From Candidatus Elulimicrobium sp. (GTDB taxonomy: Bacteria; Omnitrophota; Gorgyraeia; Zapsychrales; Fredricksoniimonadaceae): a DNA stretch of 57,715 nt. Below, in pieces: positions 10,389 through 20,366 of the stretch. A program made the translations under genes and the position numbers. The DNA lies in the NCBI GenBank assembly GCA_020720365.1, contig DYOU01000007.1, positions 1 through 57,715 on the forward strand, written 5' to 3'. How positions within the stretch are numbered: position 1 is the first letter of the stretch; each line of letters starts with the position of its first letter. The notes under the pieces are model-generated. The model did no database searches. It worked only from the letters and a program-made list of their open reading frames with translations, and was not told where the DNA came from.

Positions 10389-13300
10389 GATCTTTAGCTA
10401 TTCACAGTTTTTTGTCTCGTTGGGATCGTTCTAATATTTTATTTTTTTCAATACTCTTGATTTGTTTGTTGGGGCCGGTATTGGTTATTGTGTCATTGAT
10501 ATATTCTCAGGTTCGGGAGGAGACGAAGAATTCTTATGTGTCTGAAAGGCAGAATAATATCGACATATTGGGGGTATTGTTGGGAGAGAGGATAGAAAAG
10601 ATCAGGGATATTGGTATTTCTTTGGCTACAAGTCCGGTGGTGGTGAAAAATATTAAAGAAGATAAGTGGGAGGAGGCTCTTTCAGCCGTTGTTGATGTTA
10701 AAAAGGTAGCTGCTTCGATCAAGCGTATTCTTTTGGTAGATACAACATCGAAGATTATGGCAGATACGGAGAAGCTTGATAATGCCATTGGGACATCGAG
10801 GGGGGAAACAGATTGGTATAAAGGAGTAAGCCGGACGTGGGAACCATATGTTTCAGAGGTTGTCTATCGTTTTGCTATTCCTCGGGTAAATGTAGTGAAT
10901 GTTGTTATACCTGTTTTGAGCGGATCTTCCCTGGATGGCGACCGAACTGGTCCATTGAAGGATGGAGAGAGGGTTATTGGGCTTATTGTGTTACAGCTGA
11001 TGCTTGAACAATTTTCGGATATTGCTCAAAGTGCTTATAAAAGATTTTATGAAGGTGAGTTGCTGGTGGTGGATCAGAATGGTCATTTGATTTACAGTTC
11101 AATCCGGAAAATGACGGGAGTTTTGATAGATCTGTCTTCAGATAGATATGTTAGCCAGGTGATGAAAGAGATAAAAGGAAGTTCGTCAGGTTCATTAAAG
11201 AAGCGGATTGGCAGTGATCTGGTATTAGCGCAAAAGGTAAAGAAATATAACTGGCACATTATTTTGATTGAGCCGTTCGCAAACATTGAGGCCATGCTTG
11301 ATCAGCGAATACATATGTTTTACTGCCTGATCTTTGGGGGTATGGTTGTTTATGTTCTTATGGTGCTGGTTGTCATGATATTATTATTTGTGACACGTCG
11401 GAGTAATCGTTTATTAAATACCGAGCGGGAGAATCTGCAGAAGATATTTGATGTGGTTCAGGTCGGGTTAATTCTTGTCGGAGAGAAATGTGAGGTGCGG
11501 AGATTTAATCGTGCTTTGGAAAACATGATTCATCGTCCTTTGATTCTTTCAAAAGGGCTTCGGATTGGTGAAATATTATGTGGTGTGAAGTCGGCGGATC
11601 TGGATTCTCCTTGTGGAGAAGCACCTCGTTGCGTCGATTGTCGTATTAACAGCATAATTGTTCAAACATTAAAGAGTGGGACAATTTCTCAGCGTCATGA
11701 GGTTTGTAAGGATATTATGGTCGATAGCCAGATTCAGGAGCGTTGGTTTCTGGTGCAGGCAGCGCCTATGGATATGGGGAGTGAACAACAGGTTCTTCTT
11801 TCGCTGATAGATATTTCGGAGAGTAAGGAAACAGAGCGGGTTGTACGTCTGGCCCAGGAGCAGGTCCTTAAGAGTGAGGCCTGGTGGAGGTCTCTGATTC
11901 AAGAGGTTCCGGCGGTTGCTTTTGTCCTTGAGAAGGAAGGAGTCGTGCGATCGGTGAACAGGTCTTTTGCCGGGATAGCGGTAGAAGAATTGGTGGGGAA
12001 TCCTGTGGACAGGTTCCTGGACGTTAAGCAGGGAGAGGCTTGGGTGCAAGGTTTAAAGGCTGTTTTTGAAAACAAGGAATCTGTTATTTTTGAATCTTCT
12101 GTCCGGACATCCTTGGGGGATGTGGTCTGGTATGAGAATCATATCGGGCCGATTGAAGCAGAGAAAGAATATGTTGGGGCATTATGCCTGTCTTTTGATA
12201 TTACGCAACGTAAGCACAGTGAATCACTCTTGCTTAAAATGTCGTTGGCGGTTAAATACAGCCCGGTTGCAGTGGTTATTACGGATCGTCGGGGCAGGGT
12301 TGAATATGTAAATGCCAGATTTACAGCATCAACAGGGTACAGGATGGATGAGGTGAATGGGCAGGTTTTGCGTATTCTGCGTGAAGGGGAGCTGTCTGAT
12401 GATCGTCGTCAAGATCTTTTGAAGAAAGTATATTCAGGCCAGGAATGGAAGGGTGAATTTGTTGAAAGGACCAAGGAAGGTGTTGAATTGTTTGAAATGG
12501 TCACGGTATCGCCAGTTATGGATACGACGGAAAAAGTGACGCATTTTATTGTGCTTAAAGAAGATATTACAGAACACTATTTGTTACAAAAGCAGAAGGA
12601 AAAAGATCTGCTCTTTTTGAAAGGATTTTTGGATGCGATACCGAACCCGGTATTTTACAAGAATCGTGCGGGTGTATATTTGAGCTGTAACAGATCTTTT
12701 GAAGAATATTATGGTAAATCACGAGCAGAGATCATTGGCCGGACTGTTTATGATATTGCTCCAAAAGCAATGGCGGATGTTTATCATGCGCATGATGAGA
12801 AAGCATTTCTTGAAGGGACGGGAAGTTCTTATGAGGCCAAGGTGCGGTATTGTGATGGTACTGATCATGATGTGATGTTCTTTAAATCTATTTTGCATGA
12901 CCAGGAAGGAAAGATCAGCGGACTTGTTGGCGTTATGCTGGATATTACAGAGCGCAAGGGCATGGAAGAAGATTTGCGTAATAGTGAAGAGCAGTTGATG
13001 AAAGCGTTGGAAGAGGTGAAATCTTTTAATATGCAGCTTGAAAATACCCAGGATATGCTGGTTCAACAGGAGAAGCTTGCGGCGATCGGTTTCTTGGCGG
13101 CGGGAGTTGCCCATGAGATCAATAATCCTTTAGGTTTTGTGAATGGGAATTTGCAGTCCTTGGGGGAGTATTCCAATGCCTTGATTGAGGCAGTAGGGTT
13201 AATAATACCGGTATTTGAAGCGGTGGATTCGGGTGATATGGGCAGGATCTCCCAGGCCAAGGAAAAATTGGCAGAGGTATGGGAGAAACGCTCGGTGGAT

Positions 13301-14638
13301 TATATTCTGAAAGACATCAAAGGGCTTTTGGCCGAGAGCCAGGAAGGGATAGACCGTATTAAAACGATCGTTCTGGGGCTTAAGAATTTTTCCCGGACTG
13401 ATGGCGGTGAAATGGTGATGACGAATATCAATGAATTGATCGATAGCATGGTAACGATTGTCTGGAGTGAGTTGAAGTATCATGTGGAATTGATTCGAGA
13501 GTATGGATCTATCCCATTGATACCTTGTAATTCGCAACAGTTGGGGCAGGTGTTTGTTAATTTGCTGGTGAACGCCTCTCAAGCGATCAAAGAACACGGG
13601 GTGATCACATTGCGTACGTTCTTTCGGGATGGCGGGCTTGTGGTTGAGGTCAAGGATACGGGTTGTGGTATACCAGAAGCTATTCGCACCAAGATATTTG
13701 ATCCATTTTTTACAACTAAAGAACCAGGAAAGGGGACTGGCCTGGGGTTAAGCATCAGTTATGATATTGTCAAGAAGCACGGCGGGCATATTGATGTTCA
13801 AAGCCGGATCGGAGAAGGTACAACGTTTTCAGTTATTATTCCTGTTCGGCAGACAGAACCGATTCAGAAAAGAGGAGAAGGTATGATAAAGAAAGCATTG
13901 TGTTTAGGGATTATGGGTGTGTGTCTGGCCGCTGGCGCGGCTTTCGCTGAGGAAGTGCGGATCGGAGCAGGCGCTGCGGCGACAGAAAATATTTTCAAGA
14001 AGATACAAGCTCCATTCGAACAGGCAACAGGAGTTACTTTATTTATTGAATCGAGCGGCCCGATAGATGGTTTCAAGAAGATGGATGCCGGCGGTTTGGC
14101 TGCTGTTGTGGCAGGAGTTGAGTTTAATGAGTGGATCGCTATGTTGGAGAAAGACGGTTATAAGGTAGCCGATAAGGCGGCTTATGTACAGCAGGTGATC
14201 GGTAAGGATATTATCAAGGTTATTGTGAATAAGGAAATCGCTGTGGCCAGTCTTTCTAAAGAACAGTTGAAGGGTGTTTTTACCGGAAAGATCACGAATT
14301 GGAGTGAGCTTGGCGGACTTGACATGGAGATCGGGGTTATTTTTGCTGAACAGATCCAGGGAACGCAGAATATGGTCAAGAAAGTTGTGATGGATGGGGA
14401 AGAATATACAGGAGACCGGATCGAAGTAGCAACGGCTGATGATGTAAAGAAAAAGGTTGTTGAGACTCCGGGTTCTATTGGCCTTGTACCGCAGTCTTTG
14501 GCTGATGAGGCTGTAACGGTGCCGGCGATCCCTGAGATCGGACGTACGATCATTCTTGCGACCAAAGGGGTTCCGAATCCCGCTGTGCAGAAAGTGTTGG
14601 ATTATATCAAGGGAGATGGCCAGGCTTTGATCAAGTAA
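10385..14638 (+). CDS. multi-PAS sensor histidine kinase reading in frame into a PstS-like periplasmic binding protein
   Basis: 1417-aa ORF (TTG start). Extracytoplasmic sensor, TM, several PAS, HisKA '[17 protein letters not shown]', HATPase 'DTGCGIP...[20 protein letters not shown]', then from codon 1167 '[46 protein letters not shown]...'. Probably two functional products. Confidence 0.85.
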   Translation: MRSLAIHSFLSRWDRSNILFFSILLICLLGPVLVIVSLIYSQVREETKNSYVSERQNNIDILGVLLGERIEKIRDIGISLATSPVVVKNIKEDKWEEALSAVVDVKKVAASIKRILLVDTTSKIMADTEKLDNAIGTSRGETDWYKGVSRTWEPYVSEVVYRFAIPRVNVVNVVIPVLSGSSLDGDRTGPLKDGERVIGLIVLQLMLEQFSDIAQSAYKRFYEGELLVVDQNGHLIYSSIRKMTGVLIDLSSDRYVSQVMKEIKGSSSGSLKKRIGSDLVLAQKVKKYNWHIILIEPFANIEAMLDQRIHMFYCLIFGGMVVYVLMVLVVMILLFVTRRSNRLLNTERENLQKIFDVVQVGLILVGEKCEVRRFNRALENMIHRPLILSKGLRIGEILCGVKSADLDSPCGEAPRCVDCRINSIIVQTLKSGTISQRHEVCKDIMVDSQIQERWFLVQAAPMDMGSEQQVLLSLIDISESKETERVVRLAQEQVLKSEAWWRSLIQEVPAVAFVLEKEGVVRSVNRSFAGIAVEELVGNPVDRFLDVKQGEAWVQGLKAVFENKESVIFESSVRTSLGDVVWYENHIGPIEAEKEYVGALCLSFDITQRKHSESLLLKMSLAVKYSPVAVVITDRRGRVEYVNARFTASTGYRMDEVNGQVLRILREGELSDDRRQDLLKKVYSGQEWKGEFVERTKEGVELFEMVTVSPVMDTTEKVTHFIVLKEDITEHYLLQKQKEKDLLFLKGFLDAIPNPVFYKNRAGVYLSCNRSFEEYYGKSRAEIIGRTVYDIAPKAMADVYHAHDEKAFLEGTGSSYEAKVRYCDGTDHDVMFFKSILHDQEGKISGLVGVMLDITERKGMEEDLRNSEEQLMKALEEVKSFNMQLENTQDMLVQQEKLAAIGFLAAGVAHEINNPLGFVNGNLQSLGEYSNALIEAVGLIIPVFEAVDSGDMGRISQAKEKLAEVWEKRSVDYILKDIKGLLAESQEGIDRIKTIVLGLKNFSRTDGGEMVMTNINELIDSMVTIVWSELKYHVELIREYGSIPLIPCNSQQLGQVFVNLLVNASQAIKEHGVITLRTFFRDGGLVVEVKDTGCGIPEAIRTKIFDPFFTTKEPGKGTGLGLSISYDIVKKHGGHIDVQSRIGEGTTFSVIIPVRQTEPIQKRGEGMIKKALCLGIMGVCLAAGAAFAEEVRIGAGAAATENIFKKIQAPFEQATGVTLFIESSGPIDGFKKMDAGGLAAVVAGVEFNEWIAMLEKDGYKVADKAAYVQQVIGKDIIKVIVNKEIAVASLSKEQLKGVFTGKITNWSELGGLDMEIGVIFAEQIQGTQNMVKKVVMDGEEYTGDRIEVATADDVKKKVVETPGSIGLVPQSLADEAVTVPAIPEIGRTIILATKGVPNPAVQKVLDYIKGDGQALIK
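13883..14638 (+). CDS. PstS-like substrate-binding protein (251 aa), probable independent internal start
   Basis: AGAGGAGAAGGT-ATG gives a strong RBS; own signal peptide ending AAFA/EE; '[17 protein letters not shown]' is a PstS-family motif. Same frame as the upstream kinase. Confidence 0.75.
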   Translation: MIKKALCLGIMGVCLAAGAAFAEEVRIGAGAAATENIFKKIQAPFEQATGVTLFIESSGPIDGFKKMDAGGLAAVVAGVEFNEWIAMLEKDGYKVADKAAYVQQVIGKDIIKVIVNKEIAVASLSKEQLKGVFTGKITNWSELGGLDMEIGVIFAEQIQGTQNMVKKVVMDGEEYTGDRIEVATADDVKKKVVETPGSIGLVPQSLADEAVTVPAIPEIGRTIILATKGVPNPAVQKVLDYIKGDGQALIK

Positions 14639-14658
14639 GAATAGCGTAAGTTATTGAA

Positions 14659-14689
14659 CCTTGTGATCGCAGGGTCACAAGGGGTTTTT
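14659..14689 (+). terminator. terminator-like hairpin after the binding-protein gene
   Basis: 8-bp stem CCTTGTGA / TCACAAGG, 8-nt loop, then GG and T5. Confidence 0.65.
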
Positions 14690-14710
14690 ACTCCAATTGA
14701 AGGGTGCTTT

Positions 14711-15094
14711 GTGAAAAAAATTCTTGTTGTTGATGATAATGCCGTGAATCGTCAATTGATCCTTGAGGTATTAAGAGAACATGCGGAGTGTGTTGAGGCG
14801 GTAGATGGCGTGGAGGCTTTTGAGAAATACCAGGAGTCTGCGGATTCGTATGACCTGGCACTACTTGATATTGCGATGCCGAGGATGGATGGGATTGAAT
14901 TATTGAGGCAGATCCGCAGGTATGAAGAACAGCGTCAGGTTTTGCCAGCGGATCGCTTGCCGGTTATTCTGGTGACGGCTTTCCCGGATCGTGTTCCTGA
15001 AGGCATGGAAGAGGGGGCGATTGATTATTTGGTTAAACCTCTCTTTTCCCGGATACTGATCGTTAAGGTGGAAGAACATTCAAAAAAACGTTAA
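14711..15094 (+). CDS. response regulator receiver protein
   Basis: 'KKILVVDDNAVNRQLILEVLREH...DLALLDIAMPRMDGIELLRQIR...PVILVTAF...DYLVKPL'. GTG at 14711 preferred over 14654 because the upstream extension would cover a hairpin. Confidence 0.9.
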   Translation: MKKILVVDDNAVNRQLILEVLREHAECVEAVDGVEAFEKYQESADSYDLALLDIAMPRMDGIELLRQIRRYEEQRQVLPADRLPVILVTAFPDRVPEGMEEGAIDYLVKPLFSRILIVKVEEHSKKR

Positions 15095-15234
15095 CGTATT
15101 TGTTCAGCCTTCTTAAGAAATCGTGTATAATCGCATTTGTACTTTTTCTATATAATTTGGATATTATAATCTGTTTTTGATAGAATGTTTTTAGATTTCA
15201 ATCTTAAACCGATCATAAATAGAAAAAATAGATT

Positions 15235-16887
15235 ATGTCTGAAAATAAAGTAATGAAATTGGGTGAAGTTCTTCTGGAAGAAGGCTTGGTCACTCATCAG
15301 CAGTTGATGCACGTGCTACAGTTGCAAAAAGGAAATCCCCGCAAGATAGGGGAGATATTTGTTGATGAAGGGATCATTACGGATCAGCAGTTGTCGCAGG
15401 TTCTCGCCCGGATCTTTCAGCTTCCTTTTGTTTCTTTAACGGATATTACTATTGACGATAAGGTTCTCGGGCTTGTTGCTTTTGATGTTCTTAAGCGGAA
15501 CAAGATGCTCCCGTTCGAACTGAATGGTACTTCCCTGAAAGTCGCTACCAGTAATCCTTTGGATGTTACCGCTTTGCAAGAGATCCAGTATATGAGCGGG
15601 TTCCAGGTTAATCCTGTTGTGGCCGGAGCGAAGGATATCAAGGATAATCTTGACAAGTACTCGTCGGCGATAACCGCGGCGGCCGCGATCAAGATCGGGA
15701 TCGATTCTTCTGTGGATGCCACGCCGATCATCAAGCTGGTGGAGTCTCTCATCGGACGGGCGATCAAAGAACGCGCTTCGGATATCCACCTTGAACCACT
15801 GGCATCGGTTATGCGCGTACGCTTTCGTATTGACGGTGTCCTTTATGAAAAGACGCCGATCGCCAAGAATCTTGAGCGTAAAGTCCTTTCTCGTATCAAG
15901 ATCCTGTCGGGGATGGATGTGGCGGATTCCCGCCGGCCTCAGGATGGGCGTTTGTCGATGCCAGCCCAGTTTTCCGAATATGATCTGCGTGTTTCCACTC
16001 TTCCGGATATTATGGGTGAGAATATGGCCTTGCGTATCCTGGACAAATCATTCACCAAATTCTCTTTTGATACGCTCGGGATGAGCGAGGCGGAAGTAGA
16101 GATTATTCAGAAGATCATTAAACGGCCTTACGGGATCATTCTGGTCACCGGGCCGACAGGCGCGGGTAAGACGACGACCCTTTATTCAATGTTGAACGGC
16201 CTGAATACTCCCACAAGAAATATTATTACCGTTGAAGATCCTGTTGAGTACAAGCTTGCCGGGATCAGCCAGACCGCGATCAATGTGCGGTCAGGGTATA
16301 CTTTTGCAACGGCTATACGCCATATGTTGCGGCATGATCCGAATGTTATTATGATCGGGGAGATCAGGGATCAGGAGACAGCGGATATCGCTATTCGTGC
16401 GGCTTTAACCGGGCATTTGGTCCTATCTACCTTGCATACCAATACAGCGGCGGGCGCTATCATGCGCCTGCTCGATATGGGGATCGAGCCGTTTTTGATA
16501 CAATCATCGATCATTGCCGTTATTGCCCAGAGGCTTGTGCGCCGTTTATGCCCTCATTGCAAGAAAGAATATGTGGTCTCTCCGGAAGTGCGCGAACGAA
16601 TCGCACAGGATTGTCCTGTGCCGGAAGAGCTCAAGTTGGCCGAGCCAGTGGGCTGTGATCAGTGTGTTTCTACCGGCTATATGGGACGGAAGGCTGTTTA
16701 CGAATTGCTTCAGGTGAATGAGGGTATTCGTAATTTGATCCTCAAGTCTCCCAGTGAACATGATATTTCACAGGCAGCGCGTGCGCAGGGTATGAAGACA
16801 TTACGTCAGGCGGGCCTTGCGAAGGCGGTTGATCTTACGACTTCATTAGCCGAGGTCATGGGTATAACATTTATGGAAGGTGATTAA
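15235..16887 (+). CDS. pilB: type IV pilus assembly / GspE-family ATPase PilB
   Basis: 550 aa; Walker A 'LVTGPTGAGKTTTLYSML', Asp box, 'MIGEIRDQETADIAIRAALTGHLVLSTLHTN', CPHC zinc motif. Confidence 0.96.
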   Translation: MSENKVMKLGEVLLEEGLVTHQQLMHVLQLQKGNPRKIGEIFVDEGIITDQQLSQVLARIFQLPFVSLTDITIDDKVLGLVAFDVLKRNKMLPFELNGTSLKVATSNPLDVTALQEIQYMSGFQVNPVVAGAKDIKDNLDKYSSAITAAAAIKIGIDSSVDATPIIKLVESLIGRAIKERASDIHLEPLASVMRVRFRIDGVLYEKTPIAKNLERKVLSRIKILSGMDVADSRRPQDGRLSMPAQFSEYDLRVSTLPDIMGENMALRILDKSFTKFSFDTLGMSEAEVEIIQKIIKRPYGIILVTGPTGAGKTTTLYSMLNGLNTPTRNIITVEDPVEYKLAGISQTAINVRSGYTFATAIRHMLRHDPNVIMIGEIRDQETADIAIRAALTGHLVLSTLHTNTAAGAIMRLLDMGIEPFLIQSSIIAVIAQRLVRRLCPHCKKEYVVSPEVRERIAQDCPVPEELKLAEPVGCDQCVSTGYMGRKAVYELLQVNEGIRNLILKSPSEHDISQAARAQGMKTLRQAGLAKAVDLTTSLAEVMGITFMEGD

Positions 16888-16888
16888 A

Positions 16889-18094
16889 ATGGCATATTTT
16901 ATTATTCATGTCAAAGATGATAATGGCCGGAATCTTCAGGCGGTAATTGAAGCCAAAGACAAGAATGAAGCCAAGCAAAAGGTCCGGAACGAGAATTATT
17001 TTTTTATTTCGGCAGAACCTTGCAAGAAGGATGCGGTTTTTTCAAGGAGTGTGCCTTTTAAAAGCCTGGCCATGTTTACGCATCGGTTAATGTCCATGCT
17101 CGAGACGGGTATTCCGATCCTGGCGGCCATGAATATTCTCTGGCGTCAGACGGAAGATACCACGATCCAGCTGGTTGTCAGTCATCTGAAGCTCCAGCTG
17201 GAAGAGGGGGCTTCCATATCGGCAGCCATGGATGATTTTCCGAAGATCTTTCCGCCTGTTTATCGTTCTTTAATGAGGGTTGGTGAGATGGGGGGGTCGC
17301 TGGTGCCTATCTTGCGTAAATTATCTGAATATCTGGACTACCAGTCGAAAGTGATTGAACGTACCAAACGGGCCACGATGTATCCGACTTTTGTGATCGG
17401 GTTCGCTCTCGTTGTGATCATTGCGATGTTTGCGTTCGTTGTGCCTACATTTCAGAAGGTTTTGTTCAAGTTGAATGTGCCTCTGCCGATGGTGACCAAG
17501 ATCGTCCTTATTTTTTCCAGTATGATCCGTTCGCCGTGGTTCATTATTGGGTTTCCGCTTGTGCTGATCATTGGGTATAAAGTATTCACGGAATGCAAGA
17601 AGGATAAGCGGATGGGGCTGGCGATTGACCGTATGATCTTCAAGCTGCCGTATTTTGGCGAGATCCTTTATCTTTTTTCCCTGAACCATGTTATTCGTTC
17701 TTTAAGTATTCTTTTGGGAGCGGGTGTACCGATCATGGACAGTTTTGACCTGGCGAGTGCAACGGCCGCGAACAAGGTCACAACAGCTGAGATGACTTCA
17801 GTCAAGACCCAGCTGGAACAGGGGAGGTCTTTATATGATTCCTTCCGCAGTATTAAAGAGTTTCCTGTCATGTTGGTGGAAATGATCGGTATTGGTGAAT
17901 CAAGCGGTCTCTTGGTTAATGTATTAGAGAAGGTAACTAAACACTTTGATGAAGAGGTGGATTACCAGATCAACCGCTTTTTGACGATCCTGGAGCCTGC
18001 GCTAACGATCTTTGTAGGGGTGATCGTTGTGGTGACACTTCTGGCGATCTACCTTCCGATCGTGAGTATCTGGCAGGGGTTGATGAATAGATAG
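16889..18094 (+). CDS. pilC: type IV pilus inner-membrane platform protein PilC / GspF
   Basis: 'FTHRLMSMLETGIPILAAMNIL', 'RVGEMGGSLVPILRKLSEYLDYQ', 'MIGIGESSGLLVNVLEKVTKHFDEEVD'. ATG 16889 (track 16880). Confidence 0.95.
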   Translation: MAYFIIHVKDDNGRNLQAVIEAKDKNEAKQKVRNENYFFISAEPCKKDAVFSRSVPFKSLAMFTHRLMSMLETGIPILAAMNILWRQTEDTTIQLVVSHLKLQLEEGASISAAMDDFPKIFPPVYRSLMRVGEMGGSLVPILRKLSEYLDYQSKVIERTKRATMYPTFVIGFALVVIIAMFAFVVPTFQKVLFKLNVPLPMVTKIVLIFSSMIRSPWFIIGFPLVLIIGYKVFTECKKDKRMGLAIDRMIFKLPYFGEILYLFSLNHVIRSLSILLGAGVPIMDSFDLASATAANKVTTAEMTSVKTQLEQGRSLYDSFRSIKEFPVMLVEMIGIGESSGLLVNVLEKVTKHFDEEVDYQINRFLTILEPALTIFVGVIVVVTLLAIYLPIVSIWQGLMNR

Positions 18095-18130
18095 TAAATA
18101 GATAATAATTGTTTGGTTGCTTTAAGAGAA

Positions 18131-18157
18131 AGCGGGGGTGAATACCCTCGCTTTTTT
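18131..18157 (+). terminator. intrinsic terminator downstream of pilC
   Basis: AGCGGGGGT-GAAT-ACCCTCGCT stem (one G-T pair) followed by T6. Confidence 0.9.
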
Positions 18158-18401
18158 AATTTTTTCAATATTAAAGTAACTTTTTTAAAAATAATTCTCC
18201 AGTTTCTCGCATTTTGTTTTTTAAAACAACACCATTATTTCTTATCCACTTACATTTTGTGCTTTATTATGCACAATTCAGGGAAACGGTTTCTTCCCTG
18301 AAGGCCTCCTCACTTGCTTTATGACGATCCTCGTATATACTTTCCATAAGGCTTCCCCATTGAGTGTGGTGAGGCATGCTAACAATAACTAGGAGGTTGA
18401 T

Positions 18402-18776
18402 ATGGGAAAAGTTTTAAAGAAAGGTTTTACATTGGTAGAAATTCTGATCGTATTGGTGGTTATCGGGATCATCCTTGCTGTGGTGCTTCCTAATACGTTG
18501 AGAGCTATTGAAACAGCTAACGTGCGTGATTCAGCGGCAACATTAAGGTCTATTGATACAGCCATTAATGTTTGTTATGCGCAGACGCGTGTATGGGGAT
18601 CATGTGATTCGATTGCGGAATTAACGGGTGCAGTTCCGCCTTACCTGGATGCATTGCAATCGCCTAATGATCCTTTCGGTGTACCGTATGCGCTTCAGGC
18701 GACGGTTTCCGGTGGTTGGGAATCGATTAAAATTACACATTTTCCACTTTGGCCGGCACTGGATCCACATCTTTAA
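18402..18776 (+). CDS. type IV pilin / pseudopilin (candidate major pilin)
   Basis: 'MGKVLKKGFTLVEILIVLVVIGIILAVVLPN' class-III signal; 124 aa; two Cys; AGGAGG RBS. Confidence 0.92.
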   Translation: MGKVLKKGFTLVEILIVLVVIGIILAVVLPNTLRAIETANVRDSAATLRSIDTAINVCYAQTRVWGSCDSIAELTGAVPPYLDALQSPNDPFGVPYALQATVSGGWESIKITHFPLWPALDPHL

Positions 18777-18799
18777 TAATGGAGTTGAACCTGTTGGTT

Positions 18800-18825
18800 C
18801 GGAGGGTGCTTGAGGGCACCCTCCG
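18800..18825 (+). other. strong intergenic stem-loop downstream of the pilin gene, no T-tract
   Basis: Perfect 10-bp stem CGGAGGGTGC / GCACCCTCCG, 6-nt loop TTGAGG. Confidence 0.75.
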
Positions 18826-18866
18826 GACAGCGGGAAAGATCATTAACCTACTGAAAAGAAGACGAT

Positions 18867-20366
18867 ATGGCTCAAAGTTATTTATCACTAGAGATCACAG
18901 CATTACGCCTCCGGTTCATGCTTGTAGATGGGGATCGCCGGGAGTGCAAGGTCCTTGCCTTCGGGGAAGTACCTTATGTGATGAATGTGAACGCGGCAGG
19001 TGAACTGACCCAGGCGATCCAGGGGATCATGGCAGGGGAAGGCATGAAGCCGAAACGGCTCTTCGTTAGTATGTGCGGCCATGAGAATTTTATTCGTCAG
19101 CTGGTTATCCCGAAAATGGCGGCGAAAGACCAGGATGATGTTATTAGAGGAGAGATCGAGATATTCCCCGGCTTTAGTCAGCGTTCATTTGATCATATTT
19201 ACCGGGTTTCTCCATTCTCCGATGAGAAAAATAATGCCGTCTTTGCGGCAGTTGAGTCAACGTTGTTGAGGTATGTTTTTACGGAATGTCAAAAAGTTGG
19301 CCTTCCTTTTGAACATTTGGAAGTGGCTCCGTTGAACCTTAAAGAGCTTGTTCCATTATTGCAGGCGGATAAAGATAATCAGGGGTTTCTGGTGATCGAC
19401 GATAATATCAGCTATCTGATGGTTGCGGGGGCGGGGACATACCGTCTCATCTATCAGGCAGGGATAGGGCTTGAGATGTTATATCCTGATCAGAAAGGGA
19501 TATTGAGTGAAAGGAATGTGTCAAGTTTGAGCGGAGAATTACAGCGGGCCCTTAAATCATATCTTTTTCAGAACCGTGAAGAAAAAGTTAGCAAAATATG
19601 GCTGGTTTGGAATCGTCAGAATGGCGCTGATCTGATTAAAGCGTTCTCAGGGCAGTTTGAAGCGCCTGTTGAAGCGCTCAGCCTTGATAAGCTTTCCATG
19701 TTTAAAGTAGAGGCAGCTGAACCGGCGGCGAACCCTATGCATTCCCTGTTAGCTGTGCCGCTCGTGATCTTCCTGAGCCGGATCAAGGCGCAGTTTCCGC
19801 TGGATCATTTTTGCCGGCAGTTAAATGTGAAAGAATACGCGATGCGACTCCTTCTGACAGCGCTTGTTGTAGTGGGACTGATCGGGGCTGTTATTTTATA
19901 TAAATCTTTCGAGTTCTATCAGAAGACCGTTGCGGTGACCTTGCAGACAGAGGGCCTTGAGAATGAGATCGCTGACCTGAATAATACGAATGCCGATCTG
20001 CGTCGGGAGCACGAGGAGTATTTACGTATCCGTGAAGGCTTGTTGACACAGGCGAATCTGGTCAAAACACTGAACCGTGTGTCCTGGTCGGAAGTCCTTT
20101 CCCTGGTGGCTGAAGAGATGCCCAAGAATATGAGGCTGACTTCCTTCAAGTTCAAAGAGTCAGGAGAAGTAGGGTTCATCGGTGAGTCGCTCGAGATCGA
20201 AACAGTGGCCGAGCTTATTCGCCGGGTCGATCGCTCTTCTATCCTGGAGAATGGGAAGTTCGATTTCTTAAGGGAGAAATCCATTGAAGACGAGAAGCTC
20301 TTTACTTTCGGTATCCTGGCCAATTTAAAGTCTAATGATGATGGTCTTAATAAAGGAAAGCCATGA
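18867..20366 (+). CDS. PilM-PilN fusion (GspL-like) type IV pilus assembly protein
   Basis: N-terminal PilM/actin-like ATPase pattern; TM near 'LLLTALVVVGLIGAVILY' followed by coiled-coil and PilN-like C-terminus. Confidence 0.82.
   Translation: MAQSYLSLEITALRLRFMLVDGDRRECKVLAFGEVPYVMNVNAAGELTQAIQGIMAGEGMKPKRLFVSMCGHENFIRQLVIPKMAAKDQDDVIRGEIEIFPGFSQRSFDHIYRVSPFSDEKNNAVFAAVESTLLRYVFTECQKVGLPFEHLEVAPLNLKELVPLLQADKDNQGFLVIDDNISYLMVAGAGTYRLIYQAGIGLEMLYPDQKGILSERNVSSLSGELQRALKSYLFQNREEKVSKIWLVWNRQNGADLIKAFSGQFEAPVEALSLDKLSMFKVEAAEPAANPMHSLLAVPLVIFLSRIKAQFPLDHFCRQLNVKEYAMRLLLTALVVVGLIGAVILYKSFEFYQKTVAVTLQTEGLENEIADLNNTNADLRREHEEYLRIREGLLTQANLVKTLNRVSWSEVLSLVAEEMPKNMRLTSFKFKESGEVGFIGESLEIETVAELIRRVDRSSILENGKFDFLREKSIEDEKLFTFGILANLKSNDDGLNKGKP

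Noticed and set aside
16603-16621. GCACAGGA-TTG-TCCTGTGC inverted repeat inside pilB
   Set aside because: 8-bp stem with no T-tract in a conserved coding region; a few such repeats are expected by chance in a window of this size.
18301-18320. Possible sigma54 promoter (GG...TGC) before the pilin gene
   Set aside because: Spacing between GG and GC is 11 nt rather than the required 10, and the flanking consensus is poor.
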